DNA of 64,000 bases from Theocolax elegans (lineage: Eukaryota; Arthropoda; Insecta; Hymenoptera; Cerocephalidae): the NCBI GenBank assembly GCA_026168455.1, contig CM047429.1, positions 38,114,066-38,178,065 of the forward strand, read 5' to 3'. The position numbers were made by a program, and so were the translations under genes. The notes below the pieces were generated by a model, which was given only the letters and a program-made list of their open reading frames with translations, searched no databases and had not been told where the DNA came from. Within the stretch, counting starts at the first letter, position 1. Each line of letters begins with the position of its first letter. Below, piece after piece: positions 11,401 through 21,237 of the stretch.

Positions 11401-12015
11401 CTATCACGACTACCTGAGCTTCACAAGAAAGCTTCAGCTAGAGCTAATAAAGCTCAGGATAGGCAAGCCGGTTACTATAATGCCGGGAGACGAGCGGCTT
11501 CTTTTGAAGTCGGGGACTTGGTATGGAAGAAGAACCGAGTCCTCTCATCCAGCGCACAAGGCGTCTCGGCCAAGTTAGCTCCAAAATACGTCGGTCCTTA
11601 TTTGATCGTCCACAGATACGGCCCAAATACTGTTAAGATCCAGGATACTCAGGGACATGAGGAGAAATGCCATGTCCAGTACCTCAAACCGTACTTATCG
11701 GATGACCATGGCGATGAGTACGGCCAAGAAGACGACATCGAGACCGATCTACCTACGAGGGAAGAGGAACCCGAACGCGATACGGTTCCTGCGAGCGAAG
11801 ACGTCTCACGCGGCGAGACGCAAGCGAGCGCCGTTCCACGCGAGGAACGAGATAACGCGAATGTCGTGCTCCCCGTTAAACGAAGTAGAGGTAGGCCGCG
11901 TAAAAACGCGAGGGTCGTCGCCAGACCGCGGGGTCGGTCGACGGTAATTCCGACCGCTAGCCACCGCGGGCTAGCCAAACGAGGTAGAGGCAGACCACGA
12001 CGGAACTGCAGTTAG
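8380..12015 (+). CDS. pol: pol polyprotein of copy 1 (PR, RT, RNase H, IN with AT-hooks)
   Basis: The frame opens at 8,380 and is entered by frameshift; its first ATG is 8,548, from which 1,155 residues are open. Numbered from that Met: aspartic protease at about 40-130 with ALFDPGAS (Asp45; Pro replaces the usual Thr/Ser of D-T/S-G); reverse transcriptase with FCIDFRKVNALT and YLDDIIIV (Asp362, Asp363); RNase H starting at QTDASDTGIGA (Asp509); integrase with an HHCC finger (GHLGREKTFARV... CQVCQQC) and a DDE core AGDVTGP (Asp774), LSDNGTEF (Asp834), NPVERANRT (Glu869), the last two with 34 residues between them. A GPY-like module (KLAPKYVGPYLIV) follows. The tail carries AT-hook cores RSRGRPRKN (~1,112) and GRGRPRRN (~1,147). 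No frameshift or stop is present. It makes cDNA and integrates it. Confidence 0.95.
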   Translation: MRKKRAGKRLEGTTAYPKVQGVPKEDKGLTPDYRDSPAAVKQKRKGLISDRSQEVGMDPETNDVLKLVTSSTSRRSYRPEDETRWWCQVDIDGFRIRALFDPGASTTVMGPSGLQLATALGRSLLESRAGNAKLADGSTHPLCGYVMLPFTIGKETREIRVAIMPNLDAECYIGVNFIRAFRAVLDPDSDRLFLKGTDQVLQLEVASMESGNASLSSAGVADVTEVERTQLRELLDRVLSTTLPKIGRSYDVEHIIDVGSARPIKQRYYPVSDKIREEMQRQVREMLETGVIEPSKSGWSSPVVMAKKGENARRFCIDFRKVNALTKPDAYPLPYMQDILRKLKKARYISTIDMNCAYHQIPLQVESRPITAFTVPGMGLFQFTRMPYGLANAGATFQRMIDQVIGPELEPVAYAYLDDIIIVTETFEEHKQLLIEVLTRLAEAGLSVNREKCVFCQPEVRYLGVRVNRDGIRPDPAKTEPIKEYPAPKNLKQLRRFLGMASWYRRFMHDYATIAEPLTRLTKKDQKYLWLEEQESAFQQLKALLMTAPVLQTPDENGEYVVQTDASDTGIGAVLLQIVGGEERVLEFASRILSPAERNYSVTERECLAVVWAIKKFRPYIEGYQFKVVTDHSSLRWLCNIRNPTSRLARWALELQSHNFTIEHRKGALNYVPDALSRMYEEDEPALSSVSWSQTTKDPWYLSWTKDVSERPREFPDWKIQGGNLYSYRVDTELDDAMEDQDAWKLVVPEEHRQTILRECHDDPAAGHLGREKTFARVAKLYYWPRYYAEVGEYVRKCQVCQQCKVEQRPPMGLMGRRVVEKPWQVVAGDVTGPLPLSTHGFEYILIFQDLFTRWIEAVPIRKANAKTIVKELHERVVMRFGTPEVFLSDNGTEFKNKLVDDYLVEREIFHTTIPPYHAQANPVERANRTLKTMVASYITEKHNTWDEKLPDLVFALNTAVQSSTGWSPAMLNYGRQPEPPGTARRVQDELTQQRLEYQRLLEWSDRLSRLPELHKKASARANKAQDRQAGYYNAGRRAASFEVGDLVWKKNRVLSSSAQGVSAKLAPKYVGPYLIVHRYGPNTVKIQDTQGHEEKCHVQYLKPYLSDDHGDEYGQEDDIETDLPTREEEPERDTVPASEDVSRGETQASAVPREERDNANVVLPVKRSRGRPRKNARVVARPRGRSTVIPTASHRGLAKRGRGRPRRNCS
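8386..8430 (+). promoter_or_regulatory. -1 ribosomal frameshift signal at the gag/pol overlap
   Basis: In the gag frame the sequence reads GCA AAA AAC, giving the heptamer A_AAA_AAC at 8,386-8,392, the classic eukaryotic slippery site. Gag stops at 8,408-8,410, while the -1 frame is open from 8,380 and runs straight into pol. Downstream, GCGGTT (8,403-8,408) pairs with AACCGC (8,418-8,423), and GGGG in the loop (8,412-8,415) can pair with CCCC (8,427-8,430), an H-type pseudoknot. The spacer is 10 nt, slightly longer than usual. The reverse copy has lost both parts (see that entry). Confidence 0.75.
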
Positions 12016-12128
12016 TGTCCGGATTTTTGGACCAGGTTTTTTTTTTGTACCTGTGTAGCCACTTCCCATCCCAAATTCGTCAGGGATGCAGAAACCACAT
12101 CACGGGTATGTGGAATCTGGAAGGGGGG
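12016..12128 (+). other. 3' untranslated region and polypurine tract of copy 1
   Basis: This 113-bp stretch follows the pol stop. It ends in GGAAGGGGGG directly before the 3' LTR, the polypurine tract that primes plus-strand DNA. A T-run lies near 12,040. Confidence 0.85.
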
Positions 12129-13169
12129 TGTAACGGTAAGGTACTGTTTACTTCACCGTTTGACGAATTCGAGCAACACGAGCGAACAGTATCATAATGT
12201 TCGCATCGGTTCGAGCCGGCGAGATTCGGCTCGGCTCGGTTCGTCGTGGCTACACGGGCGGGATCAACTTCGGGCGCGAAAGATTCGCGCACGCACCTCG
12301 TTAGAGAGGTAAGGGGGAGATTCGCGCGCACTGGAGAGAGTGATAGCCACCTTCTTACGTGACAGGTGTGATCCCCCCGCGTCCCGTGTTTAGCTTCGCC
12401 GTGCCGTGATTTGTGCCGTGCGTTTGTGTGCGTTTCGACTGCAGGCCGATCCTGCATTTGCAGTGAGTGGTGCAACACCGTGCATCTACCTGCAGCCACA
12501 CAACCCCGGTGCACGGGCGAGCGGACAATCCGTCCGACACCGCAGCGAGAGTGAGAGAGAGAGAAAGCAACCGATCGGCTGGTCGTTGTTTACCAACGAC
12601 TACAGCAGCGTACAAAGTAAGTGGTACCACTTCACGCGATCGTGTTTTTATTCGCACTTTATCGTGTTGCTTTATACCAGTCCCGTTGACTGGATATATT
12701 ATTTTAGTTCGCGATATTTTCTTCCCCTCTCTCTACAAGTCGGCCGTTTACCGACTTGTAATTCAAAGCGTAGACCTCGGCGACAATCAGATATTTTATT
12801 TGTTATCTTTCTTTATCTTTATTTCAATAAATTCATATTATTATTAGAATTCAATCCGGTGTGCGATTAATTGAATTTAACCCACGTACGATTCCTTCCG
12901 TAATCCTAAGAGCTCGTATATTTCTGGTTGACAAGTGCTCGACGCGATATCCCTGTTTCGCGGTCAATTTCAGATTTGAATTTTACCTGGTTGTTATCTG
13001 AAACAGTAACTCGGTTTCAGACTAACACTTAACAGATTTGGTAGAGCGGACAGGTAACCGTCGCCGCATCGCGGGAAAAATATGTTTATTTAAATACGGT
13101 AAGTTTAACCGTACCGCTGAGTAGCCGCGATATTAAAATAAACATCCGCGCGGCAACCAAACTGTTACA
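12129..13169 (+). repeat. 3' LTR of copy 1
   Basis: It has the same length and termini as the 5' LTR. About eight substitutions separate the two, for example AT versus CG near the GTTCGCA motif. It is followed by the AGGT target duplication at 13,170. Confidence 0.93.
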
Positions 13170-13569
13170 AGGTATATTATAAAATTATCTAATTTTCATT
13201 TTAAATTATTATTGTTTGAAATATAATAAGTCTTTTTGTATTTCAGTATCCAGATTAGTTTATTAAGACTATCGAAATAATCAAAAATGCAGTAGTATTT
13301 CTTAATGATTAAGTTAAAAGGTATAGTTTTGACTTTGTCAATTTATTTATAATTAATAATAAAAATGTTTTTGTTACAGATATAACATATATAATATCAA
13401 TAATATGTGACAATATGCATATTGGATATAAATCTTCTAAATGGCATTTTAAAAACAGTAATATTTATTTGAATATTTTATCTAATGTTTAATTAATTAT
13501 ACATTTAATATTTAATGATATGATTTAATTTTTCTGTTAAAGATGATTTCGATGAATACTTGCTGAATT
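13170..13569. other. AT-rich flank, no feature seen
   Basis: This is the continuation of the host sequence interrupted by copy 1. I see no ORF, RNA gene or organised repeat. Confidence 0.6.
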
Positions 13570-13581
13570 TATAAATTATAT

Positions 13582-13805
13582 TTTTTTTTTTTTTTTTTTT
13601 TATTATGTTAACGTCGCTCTTTTTATGCTCCCAAACCGGTGCTAATCAGCGACGGAGGTCATACGATGTCTTGGTGAAGAAAGCACTTGATGAAAATACA
13701 TTCGCCAGTGGTGCTTGTATCAATCGGCCGGGGCCGGGAATCGAACCTGGGACCTCCAGATTACGAGCCCGACGCCCTACCGACCAAGCCATCGCAGGCC
13801 TCAAT
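13582..13805 (-). mobile_element. tRNA-derived SINE with 12-bp target duplications
   Basis: On the minus strand the head (about 13,801-13,725) folds like a tRNA: an A-box-like TGGCTTGGTCGGTAGGGC, an anticodon-loop segment CTCGTAA (anticodon CGT, as in tRNA-Thr) and a perfect B box GGTTCGATTCC. A unique body follows, then a poly(A) tail seen as a T-run at 13,582-13,602. TATAAATTATAT flanks the element at 13,570-13,581 and 13,806-13,817, the signature of target-primed retrotransposition. It is transcribed by RNA polymerase III in such families and moved by a LINE partner. About 224 bp. Confidence 0.85.
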
Positions 13806-13817
13806 TATAAATTATAT

Positions 13818-14109
13818 AAACAATAAAAACGATATATTGAAAAAAATATATCTTATGAAATATACAAGTGAATAGAGTACAATTGTAACATAATAATTGT
13901 AATTTAATTTGATAACATAATAATTGTAATTTGAAATTTTTGCAAAAATAAGTTTGTAAAATAAACAATAAAAATTAATTTGATTTATTGTATGTTCCAG
14001 TGTTGAAATTTTATTAATTTTAATTACGTAATCAAATGTTATTTTAATTATTGTTATTAAGATAATTTTTTGGTAATAATATCGACATAGTAGTTGATAT
14101 CTATTTGTT
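13818..14109. other. AT-rich spacer, nothing recognised
   Basis: Short runs such as acataataattgtaattt occur twice (about 13,888 and 13,916), but no gene or element boundary is visible. Confidence 0.5.
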
Positions 14110-14400
14110 TAAAAGAACTATAAGGCCCAAAAATGTAAGGCCCAAAATTTATAAGGCCCAAAAATGTAAGGCCCAAAATTTATAAGGCCCAAAAATGTAA
14201 GGTCCAAATTTATAAGGCCCAAAATTTATGAGGACAAAAATGTAAGGCCTAAAATTGTAAAGTCCAATTAAAATAAAACTTTACAATTCTGTTGCCAATA
14301 ATGTAAGGCCCAAAATTTATAAGGCCCAAAAATGTAAGGTCCAAAAAATGTAAGGCCCAAAAGTGTAAAGTCCAATTAAAATAACACTTTGAAACTATAA
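14110..14400. repeat. TAAGGCCCAAAA short satellite with a ~110-bp superrepeat
   Basis: Units alternate between about TAAGGCCCAAAAATG (15 bp) and TAAGGCCCAAAATTTA (16 bp), a 31-bp dimer. The whole block ends twice with AAAGTCCAATTAAAATAA followed by AC-rich sequence (about 14,259 and 14,370), so a larger unit of roughly 110 bp is superimposed. At 14,418-14,442 a small CCGGAGAA/CCGGAGA triplet follows. No coding potential. Confidence 0.75.
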
Positions 14401-14577
14401 AAATGCATTTTTAAAAAACCGGAGAACCGGAGAACCGGAGACCAAAAGTAGATCCACTTTAATATAATATATATTATATACTGAGTATTGTGTAAGTAAA
14501 TTGTTTGTAAAAACTTGTAGCGTAATTATTGTTGTAATACGACCAATTATAGTTAAAATGATAAATCCAAGTTGATA
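14401..14577. other. spacer with three CCGGAGA units and AT-rich tail
   Basis: Apart from the ACCGGAGA triplet and a TATAATATATATTATATA palindrome near 14,462-14,480, nothing is recognised. Confidence 0.45.
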
Positions 14578-17500
14578 CTACTGGTCACATATTTGTTCCG
14601 CTTTTTGTTCCTTATTTGTGCAAGTCTCGTCATGGCAACCGGCACAAAGTTGTTTACATTCGTTTAATAATAATTTAATTAATTTATTTTTACCTTGCTC
14701 ATATAAGCAGAAGATTGTGTCACAGCCTGTGAATTCATATAAAAATAGAATATATTTTTTTAATTCGTCGAATTTACAACAATTATTTACATATATCTGT
14801 TGTTCAGTTTTTCCTTTGCCTAGTTTCAGAAAATAAATATTAGAATTTATTGGAGCTAATTGCGTTAATAGAACTAAAAGATCAACATCTTCACCAACAA
14901 TTACAACGTTGTTATCATTAGTTTTAGATTCAATAGCTGTTGCAATAATAAGTGAATCAGCATCTTCTTCGGCGATTTTTGATGTGCTACCTACTTTACT
15001 GAATTCTGCGCATAATAATTTAATTAAATTAGCATTATTGTTGTCGCTAGATAATACTTTTTCCTGTGAAAAGATTATTTTTGTGTTCAAATCAAAATTC
15101 AAATCTGTTCCAACATTCTTTTGTTGACGACACAAGCGCTCAGCTGATTTTATATCCGTTTTTGAATAGCCATCAAATACAATACATTAATTTTTTGTGT
15201 AATATTTTAATATGTATGCGATGTATTGCTTTAAAATGTCGCTAATAGTTTGATTGAAATCCGCCATCAACGACATAAAATATATTTTGAGAGGGCAATT
15301 CAGAAATTTTATTAAAATGTTCATAAAAAGTTGATTTTCTAGTTTTTCGCATTCCTCCTTCGTCAAATAATGAAAGCGGATAAGGTGACAGTTCATACGT
15401 TAGAAATCTCTTCATATCTGTTTTTGACTCAATGATTAATGATAATCTTTGAAAAATTAAAGTAGGATATATAATTTATATGCTATTATTTATTTTTGAT
15501 TGATGAGTTGACTGCTTTCAAAGGCAAGATTTTATTTTTTTGCTGTAGTTTTTCAGTGCCGAAATTTTGGCCAATCATTGTATTCATCGCGTCGATACCT
15601 ACTAATAATGCCTTGTAACAATTGATTGTTTCATCGCCAATGATACCGCTGCTAATTGATTGAATTTTATCTCCCATGGGGAAGGGAGCATGAGTGTCAA
15701 AGAAATGAATTAACTTCTGTAAGTCTGCAGCATCTCAAGAAATTCTAGAAGATCTTGTATCAATATGCTGCTCTCAAGTTGAATATGAAAAGTTGCAAAA
15801 TTGTTCCATTGCGTCAGAAAGTACATTTTGTGACATACCATGTCCATGTGTTAACCCGCCACTAGTTTCCATGGGTCTCATTAACATTTGCTCAATAGTC
15901 ATATCGGTCCAAATTCCCGAACGATATTTATCTGTGCGTCTAACTGTAAAGTATCCTGAGTTTGTAAATGATTCATATTCAAAAATATCCATTTGACGTT
16001 TTAATGCGTACATTTCTTGTAAATATAAATGAGCAGATTTAGCATATAATAAATGACCACTTGCATGAAAATAAAGCAACATTTGCTGCGTACTTTTTAA
16101 ATGAAGTTGCCAATTACCACATCTTTCTGCTTCTATAAACTGCTTCATTATTTCTACCATTGTAAAATATTGTACCCTTAGTTGTACAGTAGGGCTATTA
16201 TTTTTTGTATTGTATAATTGAGAAGTTAATTTATTTTTTAACTGTTGAAAATCAGTATTTTTTATGGCGCAATGGAAATCGTCCTCACCGACTTTATTTA
16301 TCATACGATTTAAAATATTTATTTCAGTTTCATTGAAATTTAAGCAGATAAAATCGTGTGTGCTAATGATTGTTGAACTAAAAGATGCCCGCGAACTGCT
16401 CTTAAAAACGCGTGACCTGAAAGAGCTTTTTCAGCTGCTATTTCTGCATATATTTCTGTAAAAGCTTCTTTTAACACACTGCCATCCATAATAAAGCCTA
16501 TCGAACCAAGGTAAGACAAAACAGTATGAAAACTGCCTAATTTTACAAATACGCAATATAAAGTTTTGTTATTATCTAAACCCCTTATACAAGCTACAAT
16601 TGCTTGAACTTTATCGTAAAGTGGTAAATCAAAAGTAACAAACGTATGCTTTTGATTATTTGCTTTGCATCTAATGTCAGCTTCGAGTAAAACAATCGAA
16701 ATGGTGTCGAACTGCCTTGGCGGCGCATTAACAAAAGGTAGTAGAACAATGTATAATTTGTCAATGTATAATCTTTTACTTCATTACTAAGTTCCAGAAA
16801 CCCGTACCAACCTTAAGTTTTCTTTGGATTTTTAGATTTTCCGTAGAACCATAAAAAGTCAATCAAACTAATAACTATTTCATTTGAAATTTCATTTTCT
16901 GAATATAAGTTGCTTATGACAATATTTTTACGGCCTGCTGAATCACCTTTATCAAAATGCTTCAGAGGAATAAAGCCAAATTTTCCAGTAGAATCAGCGC
17001 TAGGAATCTGTTTAAGTCGGGTGATTGTTTTTGTAGATTGTACTGATGAAGCAGGCGATACACACATTATGCTACCCATAGAATGAAAAGTGTTTCATCC
17101 GTCTATTGTATTTGTATTGTGATCAGCATTGTCAAATACAAACTGTATATAAGAATCTGTTAAGTCGTACTGTTGCGGATCATGAATAATTGAACCTTCG
17201 AAAAGTAATGTTTCTTTATAAGAACCACAAAGACCTACGTTATGTAAACTATCTATGAGGTTTTTAGAAGCGTGTTTTTTATGCATTATTGAAGATAACC
17301 CTAATAATACAGGCGATACAAATGACCGTGGTCTGACTGAAGAAGTAATACAGTGAGCATATGTTGCAATTTGATTGTCCCATTTTTGAGTATCTTTTGT
17401 TTTTTTACAACTTTTAATTAAAATTTCGAGAAATAATTTTAAGTTAGGTGAAATGTCGGAATCAATACTATCTAAAAAACAATTTGGAGATGGATATTTA

Positions 17501-18411
17501 TGGACATCGTAATACTTCGATCGAATCTCTTGGAAAATTATGCCAGCAGCAGCTGTTACTATTCTTTCTTTTTCCTCTTCTTCATCGTTTGAACGATTAT
17601 TATATTAATCCTTTGATAAAATCTTATCGCTAGTATTTAAAAAGCATATTATATAATCATTTTTTACTGAATACATTACAATTTCATTTCCTAAATAGTC
17701 AATTAACTTTGTTTTGAAATACTGAATATTCGGTCTTTCGCCTGTGAATATCAAGAATGTATCTTAAAGAAAATTGGCATTCTTCTGAGTGATCTATTAT
17801 GTAATTCATAACAAACGTCAAGCATGATAGTGTCAAGTCATTTGCAGTATGTCCGATGTTCTTATTTTCTCGATAATTGTAAAATTTGGTCATGCAACAT
17901 AAATGATAACGAGCATTTAATTCTACAAGATTATCTGCGTTAATTAGTCGTTCATAAATTAGATTGTTATATTCATCATTTTGTAACCCGCGCTCTTTTA
18001 TGGTTTCTACAATTTTTTCTTCTAGTTCGGGTTTACTTACAGGTATAACTTGTCTGTTCTTTGGCTAATAACCTTTAATGCAATCTTCAGATGCATCCTC
18101 GCCGCAGAAAAAGCACAGATCATTAAAATCGAAATTTCGGGCTTCGCTAAGTGATCGTCGTTTACGTGAAGTTGATACGGATGATTTCTTCATTGCTGCA
18201 GTTATGTTTCTTCGCTTTATATACGCCGATTGACAAATGGTGTGTACATCCAAAGAAGTTCATTTTGCATACGGAAATACTTTTTATCCTTCCATTCCTT
18301 ACTTGCTTTGATCAAAGAAGCAATAGCACGTTCCTTTAAAGTCCGTTTACTTTTCTCTGAAATTTCCTTGTCGGAAAGTAAGCAAATGGAATTCAGATCA
18401 GCGTCTTCCAT
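14578..18411 (-). pseudogene. decayed copy of a repetitive animal coding family (transposon-like, function unknown)
   Basis: On the minus strand several coding pieces follow one order but in shifting frames: MEDADLNSICLLSDKEI at 18,411; a Cys pair in FNDLCFFCGEDASEDC (~18,100); ELNARYHLCCMTKFYN (~17,920-17,875); SADSTGKFGFIPLKHFDKGD (~17,000); the 176-residue piece 16,304-15,774 with SGYFTVRRTDKYRSGIWTDM and TSGGLTHGHGMSQNVL; and 15,135-14,578 with NNVVIVGEDVDLLVLLTQLA and YEFTGCDTIFCLYEQGKNKL. I recall this combination as a high-copy family in insect and cnidarian genomes; its enzymatic role is not established. The VGEDVDLLVLL...GCDT block has the acidic residues expected of a PIN/XPG-like nuclease fold (inference). 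Many stops and frameshifts make it non-functional. Confidence 0.65.
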
Positions 18412-19366
18412 TATTAAACTTGTTGTGATGAGCTGCAAAAATAAATAAAAGTAATTACTTAATAATAATATGAAATATATGCGTGCAAAAATAAAAATTT
18501 TAATAAAATTTAATTCAAATTTTAGTACTTTAATTGCTAATACCAATTTAACACTAGTTTATGCATTTATGCGTGTTCGCTTGCTATATATTTTAGTTCT
18601 AATTTAAAATTTGAAACTACTTTCAAGACATACAATTATATATCATTTAATCCGGTTTTATAACACTTTTCTTGTCCAATGAGAAATCCAAACATTTAGT
18701 TTTTCAAAAATCGTGATAATCTGGAGCGATTTTTAAATAAAGTATAAAAATAAGTTCTAAAGTATTTTATACTCTCCGGGGGAATAAAATGCAATTTTAT
18801 TCCCTCCGTAGAGGTCAATAAAATGGACTTTTCGGATGATTTAGGTCAAAAAGAAATTTAAATTAAGATTTACGTATTCTTAATATAATAACATACCTTT
18901 TATATCTCACGTAGTGTGGCAAAGACTATGCTCGTAAGTTTGCGTGAAAAATCACTCGCAAAAAACTTGTATCTGTTATATAATTATAGCACTTGTATCT
19001 GATGGGCATCTTAGCTAACGCTCTCGCAATGACCGTTGAAAAATAAGTAACAAAGTATTGTCTATGGAACGTTTGCTGGCTCCGATTTTCCGAACTTTGT
19101 ACACACGTTATAGATGATACTTGCTCAAAGACCGTTGGAATTTGAATGCCACAAGGACCCACGCTGGAGCAGCTGCTGGTCGAATGTTCAAACCTACGCA
19201 TGCGCATAACTACCTTACTCTTAAACGGTCCCATAGACACTTTGGTATACCTGGATCGGTTGGTAGAGCAGTAGGCGAGTCCAATGATCCTATTTTATTA
19301 CCCCCATTCATAAGAGCCAGGCCATCATAAAAGTGGAATCAAAGTACCGTATTCTTATGATCTATA
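18412..19366. other. spacer with a perfect short palindrome
   Basis: No gene is visible. GGGAATAAAAT-GC-AATTTTATTCCC near 18,779-18,805 is an almost perfect palindrome with an 11-bp stem, extended by CTCCGG/TCCG-like flanks. At 19,253-19,272 a D-arm-like string GGATCGGTTGGTAGAGCAG occurs without a B box. The rest is unassigned. Confidence 0.5.
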
Positions 19367-19371
19367 TAATA

Positions 19372-19539
19372 TATGAAACTATACATCGATTTCCAAGTAA
19401 ACATAATTGGCTTGAAATTAGTAATCACTTTATTTATATTTACTGCTATGAGTATAGTTTAAGCTATTTCTATAGACCATAAATAAAATGATTATTCATC
19501 ACAAGTCAATTATATTTACTTGGAAATCGATGCATACTG

Positions 19540-19541
<2 letters not shown>
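19372..19541. mobile_element. foldback/MITE-like element with ~70-bp inverted arms
   Basis: The left arm, ACATCGATTTCCAAGTAAAC from about 19,381, is repeated inverted on the right as TTTACTTGGAAATCGATGCA (about 19,517-19,536). Imperfect complementarity continues inward through AATTGGCTTG/CAAGTCAATT and TCACTTTATTTAT/ATAAATAAAATGA, so most of the ~165 bp can form one hairpin. No ORF. Family and target duplication are unclear; TA-rich flanks hide the ends. Confidence 0.6.

Positions 19542-19580
<39 letters not shown>
19539..19580. repeat. (TA)n microsatellite
   Basis: A run of TA dinucleotides followed by ACACACATACATACCCACACATATATG. It is simple sequence next to the foldback element. Confidence 0.85.
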
Positions 19581-19583
<3 letters not shown>

Positions 19584-19599
19584 ATACCCACACATATAT

Positions 19600-20080
19600 G
19601 TATATGCTGAAACTGCGCTCACGCATCTTATATTTGGAAAAGTGAAAAAATCGTGATTTCTATCCCATCGGTGTCACGTTCGCCGGTATACGAGTGTTAG
19701 GTGGGGAGCGCCCTGGCTCTCTCGTATAGTTGCGCAAGAAGTTCGAGCGCGCACGCACCCGTGCGCCATCTCAACCGTCGTCCTCTGCTGAGCACGTGTA
19801 ACGGTTGAGATTAGGACGCCGCCAAACCTCTCGTCGTGTTAACATCGGCAGCGGATACGCTAGGTATCGCGGGACGACCTGGGCTCGTTCCCTGGCCCAC
19901 AATACCTCTCGGTTATGGTTTGGCTCGTGGTCAGCGTGCTATCGTCGGGTATCGGACGCGTCTTTTCTCTGCTCCGTCGCTACAACATACCCTGTACCGC
20001 GGGTATCAATATTTATTAATAAGTGCTTCGGTGCACTTCGGTCCCCCGGCGAGGGATTCGCGAGCTAAAGGTTTTTAATT
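19600..20080. other. GC-rich island of unknown role with an 11-bp perfect hairpin
   Basis: Base composition shifts sharply from the AT-rich surroundings, with many CpG. ATCTCAACCGT (19,768-19,778) and ACGGTTGAGAT (19,801-19,811) form a perfect 11-bp stem with a 22-nt loop. Short ORFs across it show no recognised domain. It could be a promoter or first-exon region, or an unpaired LTR, since TGTCACGTTC near 19,671 could be an LTR start. No second copy exists in the window to decide. Confidence 0.4.
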
Positions 20081-20441
20081 TTTTTATATATGCACATGAC
20101 TTGTATTTACAAACCATGTGCATTTACTGTACGTTGTACATTTTTACAACGTCGCAATGTATAACTCCTTCTTTTGAAACTTACCACACTAAGCATACTC
20201 TACCATACAAATAATAAAACTACCAGAGAATATTCGAACGTAATCTTACAGAGAATGAAATAGAGTAACTAAAATAAAATAATATTTATAAAATATTCTA
20301 AGACATAATAAAACAAAAAAAAAAACAAGAAAATTCGAAAAATCAAAAAAGAAAAAAAAATAAAAAACAAAAAAGGAACTTGAGACATGGCAGTTCTAAC
20401 TGCATGTCACTTATTTAGCGTATTATGTATATTTGTATACG
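20081..20441. other. AT-rich spacer with A-rich runs
   Basis: Long A-rich stretches at about 20,300-20,375 and no supported feature. It may be the A-rich 3' flank of a transcript on the plus strand, but nothing else supports this. Confidence 0.4.
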
Positions 20442-21237
20442 TTACGTATATTTGTATTCCAAAGCCCCGTAGCTTATAGGAATTAAATTATAATTCACTC
20501 GGAATCCAGCTAGTCTAGACCGTGAGGAAGGAGTACGCACTCCAATGACACATAAGCACATGCACAAAATCACTGTCCCTGTCAGTGTTCCGAATAATAC
20601 AATATTTATTCTTGTGTTGAGTAATCCTGTCGAGTAGGTTGAGGTCCTGTGCTGTATCCTGTACATTATGTCCTGCAGAAGATCATCGTATAAGGTAGCA
20701 GTTGAGGTGGTGTAGATAGTATATGAAGTATGCGTAGACAACAATTAAGCGTATCCAGCCTCATCCAAGAAAGTGTACCTGCAACAGTATTAGTAAATAA
20801 TACTGAATTGAATTTAGAGTTGAGGAAAGCAGCAGTTTGTCAAAACCTAGTTGCAGGTAGGGAGAAGGAGAGGTAAAGAGAGGAGTTAGGAGTTAGGATA
20901 CTACCTCCACAACATATTTACTTTGAAGAAAGAAAGACTGTTATTTATACCATTACCTTGAACAATCCAGCTCGATGTTGAAGTGAAGATAAAACGGCCA
21001 TCTCCGGAACCTGGTGAGGAAAAATTAGCTGAGGAAATATCCGGTGCAGTGTTGATGCCGTCGATTCCGCATGCCGCACCTGAAACATATAAACAAACTC
21101 GGAGGAACTCCCATTAATACAGGTTTATTGATATGGAACTAGTGTATTTACCTAGTGTCGGCGTTGTTCCTGTTGACGAGGCTCCAGGTTGATAGTATCC
21201 AGCAGTTGAGACGGTGCACGGGGATGGAGGTTTTCAC
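20442..21237 (-). other. candidate spliced transcript, three exons
   Basis: Read leftward, consensus splice sites are ordered as exons: acceptor TTTATGTGCAG before an exon at about 21,237-21,152 ending ACTAG|GTAAAT; acceptor TATATGTTTCAG before an exon at about 21,079-20,960 ending TTCAAG|GTAATG; acceptor ATACTGTTGCAG before a last exon beginning near 20,778. The middle exon is open in two frames. The last contains an ORF (20,744-20,442) with a hydrophobic stretch TGTVILCMCLCVIGV but no in-frame ATG. I cannot join the exons in one long frame, so this may be a non-coding RNA, untranslated exons or chance. Confidence 0.25.

Larger units (their letters stand above)
4244..13169 (+). mobile_element. 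complete Ty3/gypsy LTR retrotransposon, Osvaldo-like (copy 1)
   Basis: The element is 8,926 bp, bounded by two 1,041-bp LTRs that differ at about eight positions by eye, so the insertion is young. AGGT precedes the 5' LTR (4,240-4,243) and follows the 3' LTR (13,170-13,173): a 4-bp target duplication, usual for gypsy elements. Order: LTR, tRNA-Lys primer site, 1.3-kb leader, gag, pol (PR-RT-RNase H-IN), polypurine tract, LTR. Long LTRs plus a tRNA-Lys primer recall the Osvaldo/Ulysses lineage of Drosophila; that assignment is inference. Gag is broken, so this copy is probably not autonomous although pol is open. A second copy lies in reverse at 51,267-63,683. Confidence 0.93.

Noticed and set aside
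19230..19330. tRNA-like D-arm string near 19,253
   Set aside because: No B box, no T arm and no acceptor pairing; too little to call a tRNA gene or SINE.
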